DNA from: Halolamina sp. CBA1230
Lineage (GTDB): Archaea > Halobacteriota > Halobacteria > Halobacteriales > Haloferacaceae
Direction of reading: 5' to 3'
Length of the DNA: 64,000 bases
NCBI RefSeq assembly: GCF_002025255.2
Contig: NZ_CP054587.1
Location: forward strand, 1,302,001 to 1,366,000
Shown here: piece after piece, positions 59,249 to 64,000 of the stretch
Layout of the letters: every line of letters starts with the position of its first letter
Numbering within the stretch: the first letter of the stretch is position 1
Program-made: the position numbers and the translations under genes
The notes under the pieces: model-generated
What the model was told of the DNA's origin: nothing
What the model saw: only the letters and a program-made list of their open reading frames with translations
Databases searched by the model: none

Positions 59249-59560
59249 CGTCTCGAAGCATGACCACTTGTGACCGCAGGGTGCCGGGCACGAGGCCCGG
59301 CACAGCATGGACTCCCCACCCCTCCCCCCGCGCTCGCGACCGTTGCGAGCGCGAGGCGTCCACCGCCACCGCACCGCTGCCGCTGTCGGCGCGAAGCGCA
59401 CGCGGCCTCGTGCCGCGTGTCAGCGCGAGGGACGAACGAGCGAAGTTCTCGTGAACGAAGTGAACGAGAGCACGGCAGAGCTTTGCTCTGCCGGAGCGAG
59501 TGAGTCGGCTGGGGAGGTTTGTGGGCTGTGCGGGGCGGTGCGGTCACAAGTGGTCATGCT
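59242..59560 (-). mobile_element. Non-coding inverted-repeat element, copy C
   Basis: About 319 bp. Terminal repeats at 59242-59278 and 59539-59560 (22 bases, shorter because the outer part is replaced by CACTCCGCGGTGACG). Read on the minus strand it has the same blocks as A and B: CCGCCCCGCACAGCCCAC, CTCCCCAGCCGACTC, palindromes, CGCGCCGACAGCGG, GTGGCGGTGGACGCCTCGCG, CGCTCGC..GCGAGCG, GCGGGGGGAGGGGTGGGG, and GCCGGGC-CTCGT-GCCCGGC. It lies in an 863 bp gap and points the same way as the two flanking genes. Confidence 0.78.
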
Positions 59561-59647
59561 CACTCCGCGGTGACGTTCGCAGACTGAACCGAACTGCACA
59601 CCAACAAGGAGTACGCGTCATACTCACTCCGCGGTGATGTCTGCAGA
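59554..59647. repeat. 30-bp direct repeat beside copy C
   Basis: TCATGCTCACTCCGCGGTGA (start of 59554-59583) recurs as TCATACTCACTCCGCGGTGA (start of 59618-59647); 26 of 30 bases match. The rest of the gap to 59891 holds hairpins such as GAGGAGCTTCGCTCCTC and GCGGGATCTTCGATCCCGC but no gene. Confidence 0.65.
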
Positions 59648-59891
59648 GACGGAGAACGAAAACCGGCCGCCACCGAATTTACGCGCTACCCCTCAAAACC
59701 GTCCGCTCGCGGCTCACTCCGTTCACCGTCGCCGGCGGCTCCGCCGCCGGCTGTCACCGAAAGCCCCCGGCTTCCGGTTGCCCGAGGAGCTTCGCTCCTC
59801 CCTGCCAGCGGGATCTTCGATCCCGCCCTGCTCGCGTTCCGAGGTCGGTTTCCGCTCGCTCCCGAAGGTCGCTCGCGTTGCCCCGACCTCG

Positions 59892-60980
59892 CTACTCGAA
59901 CCGGAACGTCCCGTTCCGCTGCACCACCTCCCCATCCACCTCCAGCCGCGAGTCCTCGCTCATGTCGGTGATCATGTCGACGTGAACCGCCGAGTCGTTC
60001 GCCTCGTCCTCTCTCCCCTCCGGGAAGTTCGACTCGTACGCCCGCCCGAGCGCCAGATGCACCGTGTCGCCCATCTTCTCGTCGAACAGGATGTTGTCGG
60101 TGAAGCGGTCGATCCCGCGGTTCATCCCGATGCCGAGTTCGCCCAGTCGCTTCGCACCCTCGTCCGTATCCAGCACCTCCGCGATGGCGTCCTCGTTCTG
60201 CTCGGCCGCGAAGTCGACGACCTCGCCGTCCTCGAAGGTGAGGTGGACGTTCCGCACACGCTGGCTGTTGATCGTCATCGGCACGTCGAAGAACACCTCC
60301 CCCTCCGTGGCGTGGGGCGCGGTAAACACCTCGCCGGAGGGGAGGTTGTGGGAGTCGTACGCCACGCTCGCCGCGGAGTTCACGGCGGTGCGGCCCTCGA
60401 TGGACATCGTGAGGTCGGTGTCCTCCTTCACGATCCGGACCTCGCTCCCCTCGTCGAGGATCTCCTTCATCGTCGCCATCTTCTCGGCCAGCTCCGCCCA
60501 GTCCCGCAGGATCGCGTCGTAGACGAACTGCTGGTACTCCTCGTAGCTCATCCCGGCCTGCTGGGCCAGCGCGCGGGTGGGGTGGACCGTCGACACCCAG
60601 TCGGTGTCCATCCGCGCCTCGCGGATCCCCTGGCGAGCGCGGCCCTTGGCCTGCCGTTTCTCCGAGGGCACGTCCGCGCCCTCGGTGGTGTTCCGGCCGC
60701 CGCCGAGGCGGAGCACCGCGTCGGCGTGCTCGTACAGCGCGCGCTCGTACTCGGGGTCCTCGTCGAACTCGCCGCTGTGGGCCCGCGTGTACGCCCGGTC
60801 CACCTCGTCGGAGCCGTACAGCGTCACGACGTTCGCGTCGCGCTCCCCCAGTTCCTCGGCGACCGCGACGGCGAGGTCGTGTGCGCCTTCGGCGACGGAG
60901 AGCACCACGTCGTCGCCCGCCTCGATCCGGGCGCTCCAGTCCACCAAGGTCCTCGCGTGCTCGCGGATGCGTTCGTCCAT
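59892..60980 (-). CDS. Aminopeptidase, M29 family
   Basis: 362 residues from the ATG at 60980 (MDERIREHARTLVDWSARIE). Metal-site regions: FTAPHATEGEVFFDVPM, VRNVHLTFEDGEVVDFAAEQNED, LGELGIGMNRGIDRFTDNILFDEKMGDTVHLALGRAY and DSAVHVDMITDM. These are the Glu/His ligands of the dinuclear M29 (AmpS/AmpT) enzymes. Cytoplasmic aminopeptidase of peptide turnover. Confidence 0.92.
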   Translation of the reverse strand: MDERIREHARTLVDWSARIEAGDDVVLSVAEGAHDLAVAVAEELGERDANVVTLYGSDEVDRAYTRAHSGEFDEDPEYERALYEHADAVLRLGGGRNTTEGADVPSEKRQAKGRARQGIREARMDTDWVSTVHPTRALAQQAGMSYEEYQQFVYDAILRDWAELAEKMATMKEILDEGSEVRIVKEDTDLTMSIEGRTAVNSAASVAYDSHNLPSGEVFTAPHATEGEVFFDVPMTINSQRVRNVHLTFEDGEVVDFAAEQNEDAIAEVLDTDEGAKRLGELGIGMNRGIDRFTDNILFDEKMGDTVHLALGRAYESNFPEGREDEANDSAVHVDMITDMSEDSRLEVDGEVVQRNGTFRFE

Positions 60981-61101
60981 GCCCGAGGCGTCGGCGCCGG
61001 GGCGCAAAAGCCCCGCGGGACGGGGGCGATCCGGCGCCGCTACACGTCCCCGCCGTCTCGGGACCGCAACGGCTACACGCCTCCCCTCACAGCCTCGGAG
61101 T

Positions 61102-62004
61102 ATGGAACTGGGCGTCATCGGACTCGGGCGGATGGGGCAGATCGTCGTCGACCGATCTCTCGACGCGGGCCACGACGTGGTCGCGTTCGACCTGAGCGCT
61201 GAGGCGACCGCGGAGGCCGCGGAAGCGGGCGCGACCGCCGCCGACAGCGTTGAGGACCTCTGTGACCGACTGGGCTCGGAGAAGCGGATCTGGCTGATGG
61301 TGCCGGCGGGCGACCCCGTCGACGCCACGCTCGACGACCTCGAACCCCACGTCGGCGAGGACGACGTGATCGTCGACGGCGGGAACTCCCACTTCGAGGC
61401 GTCGGTCCGGCGCGCGGGGGACACCGACGCCGCCTACCTCGACTGCGGCACCTCCGGCGGCCCCGCCGGCGCCTATCTCGGCTTCTCGCTGATGGTCGGC
61501 GGCCCCGAGTGGGCGTACGAGGCGATGGTGCCCGTCTTCGACGCCGTCGCGACCGGGAACGCCGGTCACGAGCGCATGGGCCCCTCGGGGTCGGGCCACT
61601 ACGTGAAGATGGTCCACAACGGCGTCGAGTACGCGCTGATGCAGGCGTACGGCGAAGGGTTCGAACTGCTCGCGAACGGTCGCTACGACCTCGACCTCGA
61701 AGCCGTCGCCCGAACGTGGAACAACGGCGCGGTGATCCGCTCGTGGCTGCTCGAACTCTGCGAGGAGGCGTTCCGCGAGGAGGGGAACGACCTCGGGGAC
61801 GTGGCGGACCACGTCGCCGGCGGCTCGACGGGCACGTGGACGGTCCAGGAGGCGCTGGAGCAGGAGACGCCGGTGCCGCTGATCTATCAGGCGCTCGCCG
61901 AGCGGTTCGGCTCGCGGGCGCCCGAGGAGGGACGGTTCGCGCGACGGCTGGCGAACCGACTCCGCTACGGGTTCGGTCGCCACGAGGTCGAGCGAGAGGA
62001 GTAG
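61102..62004 (+). CDS. gnd: 6-phosphogluconate dehydrogenase (decarboxylating)
   Basis: 300 residues, the short form without the C-terminal duplication. NAD(P) motif GVIGLGRMG at residues 4-12; VDGGNSHFEAS; LDCGTSGGPAGAYLGFSLMVGG; and SGHYVKMVHNGVEYALMQAYGEGF with the catalytic Lys. The Asp in VVAFDLSAEA suggests NAD preference. It makes ribulose-5-phosphate for pentoses in haloarchaea. Its stop abuts that of the convergent ferritin-like gene. Confidence 0.93.
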   Translation: MELGVIGLGRMGQIVVDRSLDAGHDVVAFDLSAEATAEAAEAGATAADSVEDLCDRLGSEKRIWLMVPAGDPVDATLDDLEPHVGEDDVIVDGGNSHFEASVRRAGDTDAAYLDCGTSGGPAGAYLGFSLMVGGPEWAYEAMVPVFDAVATGNAGHERMGPSGSGHYVKMVHNGVEYALMQAYGEGFELLANGRYDLDLEAVARTWNNGAVIRSWLLELCEEAFREEGNDLGDVADHVAGGSTGTWTVQEALEQETPVPLIYQALAERFGSRAPEEGRFARRLANRLRYGFGRHEVEREE

Positions 62005-62880
62005 TCAGTCCCCGTTCGGGGCCGTCTCGTTGCCGGCAGTGTCGTTCGGCGTCGCAGTCTCGTTGCCAGGCCCGTCCGGCGTCGTCTCGTTGCCGGCCGG
62101 GGTGTCCGTTCCGTTGTCTGCTGGGGTGTCAGTCCCGTTGTCTGCCGGGGTGTCCGTCTCGTTCCCGTCCGGCGTCTCGGTCCCGTCCTCGGGCGTGTCT
62201 GTTTCGTCACCGTTCTCCTCGTCAGCCACGAACTGGCCCACGGTGTCGAGCACGTCGGACTGGCTGCTCGCACCGTCGAACGCGTCCGGGAACGGCGACG
62301 TCCCGGCGAGTTGGTTCGCCAGCGCCGCGTGGCGCGCCTCGACGCTGTGGATCGACAGCGCGACGGCGAGCAGATCGGGGCTCTCGACGAACGGCGCGGC
62401 ACCCGCGTACGCGGCGACCCCGGCGTTCTCGATCACCGCCGCCAGCGAGAAGAACTCGCCCACCTCCTCGAACCCGAACTCGTACTCCGCGGGCTCGGCG
62501 GGCTCGCCGCCGAGCAGTTCGACGGCCTCCGTGAGCACCTCGACGTGCTCGGCCTCGTGGTCCGCGAGCGTCTCGACGTAGCCGTACACCGTCTCGGCGT
62601 CGTACAGTTCGACGGCGTCCGAGTCGTCGAACGCCGCCTCGTCGAACGTCTCGAGCGCCGTTTCGTAGAACGCGCTCTCGAACTGCTCGAGCGACAGCGC
62701 GTAGTTCAGCACGTCGACGTCGGTTCCCTCCACGTCGTCGAACGCCTGCTCGGTGTCGGCGAGCGCGACGCCCGTGGCGCCGCCGAGGCTCAGCAGCGCG
62801 CCGCCGGCTACCGCCGAGGTGGTCAGAAAGTTCCGCCTGGACTGCCCGTCAGTCGAACCTGTGTCGTCTCTGTCGGTCAT
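62005..62880 (-). CDS. Tat-exported ferritin-like domain protein
   Basis: 291 residues from the ATG at 62880. A Tat signal (SRRNFLTTSAVAGGALLSLGG) leads to a four-helix ferritin-like domain (VLNYALSLEQFESAFYETAL, ETLADHEAEHVEVLTEAVELLG, AAVIENAGVAAYAGAAPF, IHSVEARHAALANQLAG) with the Glu..ExxH pattern of diiron carriers, as in Rds1/desiccation-type proteins. The last ~60 residues are Asn/Thr repeats (NETDTPADNGTDTPADNG) that may be N-glycosylated. Confidence 0.85.
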   Translation of the reverse strand: MTDRDDTGSTDGQSRRNFLTTSAVAGGALLSLGGATGVALADTEQAFDDVEGTDVDVLNYALSLEQFESAFYETALETFDEAAFDDSDAVELYDAETVYGYVETLADHEAEHVEVLTEAVELLGGEPAEPAEYEFGFEEVGEFFSLAAVIENAGVAAYAGAAPFVESPDLLAVALSIHSVEARHAALANQLAGTSPFPDAFDGASSQSDVLDTVGQFVADEENGDETDTPEDGTETPDGNETDTPADNGTDTPADNGTDTPAGNETTPDGPGNETATPNDTAGNETAPNGD

Positions 62881-62909
62881 GGTTGTCGCCGGAATCCGGC
62901 AGGACAACC
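62881..62909. promoter_or_regulatory. Inverted repeat directly before the ferritin-like gene
   Basis: GGTTGTC (62881-62887) and GACAACC (62903-62909) form a perfect 7-bp dyad with inner CCGG-AAT-CCGG. It touches the ATG at 62880 and sits downstream of a TATA-like CATAACTAATC. It is either an operator over the start site or a 5' UTR hairpin that hides the start codon. Confidence 0.55.
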
Positions 62910-63060
62910 GTGTGAGCCGTGCCGATTAGTTATGCGCTACCGTCGAGTCGTAGGGGCGGACGAGGCCCAGTAGGGACGGTCGCGCGGCGGTCGTAACACC
63001 GCTCTACGTGGAGCGGATCAGGACCCACGAAGGGGACGGTAGTCGGATCCTTTTTCGACC

Positions 63061-63948
63061 CTACAGCTCCGCGTCGCGGAACCAGACGACACCGACCGCG
63101 AGCGGGACGGCCAGCCAGAGCAGCATCGCCGCCAGCACCACGCCGTCGGAGAACACCGGCGAGAGGTTCGGGCCGAGCGCCTGTGCGGCCTGCTGGTTCG
63201 GGATCATCCCCAGTAGCAGGCTGAACATCCGGACGCGGGCCTCGAAGTCGGAGAAGAACAGGCTGTCGACCAGCGACTTGTACGCCTGGATCGGGTTGAG
63301 GATCTTCAGCGCCAGCCGGAGCTGGAACTGCTGGGGCGTCGAGAGCCCGAACAGCTCCGTCGCCGCGCGGTTGACGCCGGTGACGAAGAAGTTCCAGAGG
63401 AACCAGAAGGTCGCGAACAGCCCGCCAGCGCCGACCAGCGCCTGCTGGTTCGTGTTCGCGGCGGCGGAGACGCCGACGGCGATGCCGACGAACACGACGC
63501 CCAGCAGCGCGGTCAGCAGCGCGAACTCGACGTAGACGAGGATGTCCAGCCCCGACGCCGCCGGCAGCAGCGCGAGGAAGGCGACGAGGAACCCGATCAG
63601 CACCGGCAGCGCGACGACGCCGCTGCGGCCGAGGAACTTCCCGAGCACCACGTCGTCCCGGGAGTGAGGTAGCGAGAGCAGGAGCTTGATCGTGCCCGAC
63701 TCCCGCTCGCGGGTGATCGAGCCGTAGGCGATCACCAGCGCCGTCAGCGGGATGATGATCGCCGTCCCCTGTTTGAGGAAGAAGAGGAACGTGCGGAGCA
63801 CGCCGCCGCCCTGCTGGCCGCCGCCGTAGTAGAGTCGGCCGATCGCCGCGCCGGCGAACACCAGGATCGACAGCGCCGACAGCACCCAGAGCCAGCGCGA
63901 GCGCACCGCATCCCGGAAATCCTTCCGCGCGACGGCCTCCCAGCTCAT
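63061..63948 (-). CDS. ABC-2 type transporter permease
   Basis: 295 residues, about six helices. WEAVARKDFRDAVRSRWLWVLSALSILVFAGAA and ALVIAYGSITRERESGTIKLLLSLPHSRDDVVLGKFLGR are typical of the NosY-like ABC-2 permeases. A cytoplasmic loop (STPQQFQLRLALKILNPIQAYKSLVDSLFF) follows. Substrate unknown. Its ATG overlaps the stop of the upstream gene (ATGA), so it pairs with an ATP-binding subunit. Confidence 0.88.
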   Translation of the reverse strand: MSWEAVARKDFRDAVRSRWLWVLSALSILVFAGAAIGRLYYGGGQQGGGVLRTFLFFLKQGTAIIIPLTALVIAYGSITRERESGTIKLLLSLPHSRDDVVLGKFLGRSGVVALPVLIGFLVAFLALLPAASGLDILVYVEFALLTALLGVVFVGIAVGVSAAANTNQQALVGAGGLFATFWFLWNFFVTGVNRAATELFGLSTPQQFQLRLALKILNPIQAYKSLVDSLFFSDFEARVRMFSLLLGMIPNQQAAQALGPNLSPVFSDGVVLAAMLLWLAVPLAVGVVWFRDAEL

Positions 63949-64000
63949 GGCTCCACCTCCTCGGCGGCGCCGTCGTCGGGCCCGTCGTTCGGCGTATCCC
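63945..64000 (-). CDS. 3' end of upstream gene, probably the ABC ATP-binding subunit
   Basis: The frame read in from the right edge ends DTPNDGPDDGAAEEVEP then TGA, overlapping the permease ATG by 4 bases. An acidic disordered tail is usual for haloarchaeal ABC ATPases; identity rests on the operon position only. Confidence 0.5.
   Translation of the reverse strand, partial: DTPNDGPDDGAAEEVEP

Noticed and set aside
59065-59573. Plus-strand frames across the tandem repeats of element copy C
   Set aside because: Repetitive Thr/Ala/Ser translation arises from the 39-bp units; three frames remain open simultaneously, typical of GC-rich non-coding repeats.

Overview
The window is chromosomal DNA of a halophilic archaeon (class Halobacteria). 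Base composition is very GC-rich and the proteins are acidic (Asp/Glu-rich). Many transcripts look leaderless, with a BoxA/TATA element about 25-35 nt before the start codon. Characteristic haloarchaeal genes are present: double-fold histone, RadA, split sdhCDBA, the ThiD-ThiN fusion, a PGF-CTERM surface protein, Tat lipoproteins and many small CxxC zinc-ribbon proteins. The genus cannot be fixed from the sequence alone.

Layout. 1-5.2 kb: iron-type alcohol dehydrogenase (cut by the window edge), alpha/beta hydrolase, thiamine operon thi4-thiDN, azlCD-type amino-acid exporter. 5.2-12.6 kb: two surface zincin-like paralogues, nicotinamidase-like hydrolase, thioesterase, M23-like protein, lipoate ligase-like protein, dihydroorotase. 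12.8-18.6 kb: small zinc protein, sdhCDBA, deacylase, nickel/cobalt exporter. 18.7-30.8 kb: NikR-like regulator, SDR, DUF4396, HTH regulator, DNA glycosylase, MBL hydrolase, 7TM histidine kinase, tmk, lipoprotein, ATP-grasp ligase. 31.4-40.1 kb: LLM monooxygenase, membrane proteins, tRNA-Leu, a second AspA-type deacylase, rhomboid, an orphan CRISPR repeat, formamidase, an internally deleted aldehyde dehydrogenase relic and a ThDP enzyme. 40.2-44.7 kb: foreign, lower-GC DNA. 44.7-64 kb: conserved core (tRNA-Asn, cca, histone-HDAC operon, tRNA-Arg, pspAB, radA, PHP protein, hemB, cold-shock protein, universal stress proteins, M29 aminopeptidase, gnd, ferritin-like protein, ABC permease).

Most unusual content. 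(1) Three copies of a ~320-350 bp non-coding element with ~37 bp terminal inverted repeats sit at 19.2, 30.9 and 59.2 kb. Each keeps the same order of conserved blocks and variable hairpins. One hairpin has an invariant CTCGT loop on a stem whose sequence differs between copies. (2) A 2.9 kb integrated element lies between a 19-bp exact duplication of the tRNA-Met 3' end (40238-40256 and 43103-43121). It has a cluster of palindromes at one end, a DUF4145 zinc-ribbon gene and no visible integrase. (3) A single complete 30-bp haloarchaeal CRISPR repeat (35987-36016) lies outside any array, next to an 11-G tract. (4) The 3' ends of tRNA-Leu and tRNA-Arg are duplicated just downstream of the intact genes.

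Functional links: thi4 and thiDN supply the thiazole and pyrimidine branches of thiamine for ThDP enzymes such as the one at 37.8 kb. The divergent NikR-like regulator and NicO exporter share a promoter region holding an inverted repeat. Histone and a class II-type deacetylase overlap by one base. Gene starts were chosen by family N-terminus, BoxA spacing and overlap with neighbours. Long antisense reading frames caused by high GC were ignored.
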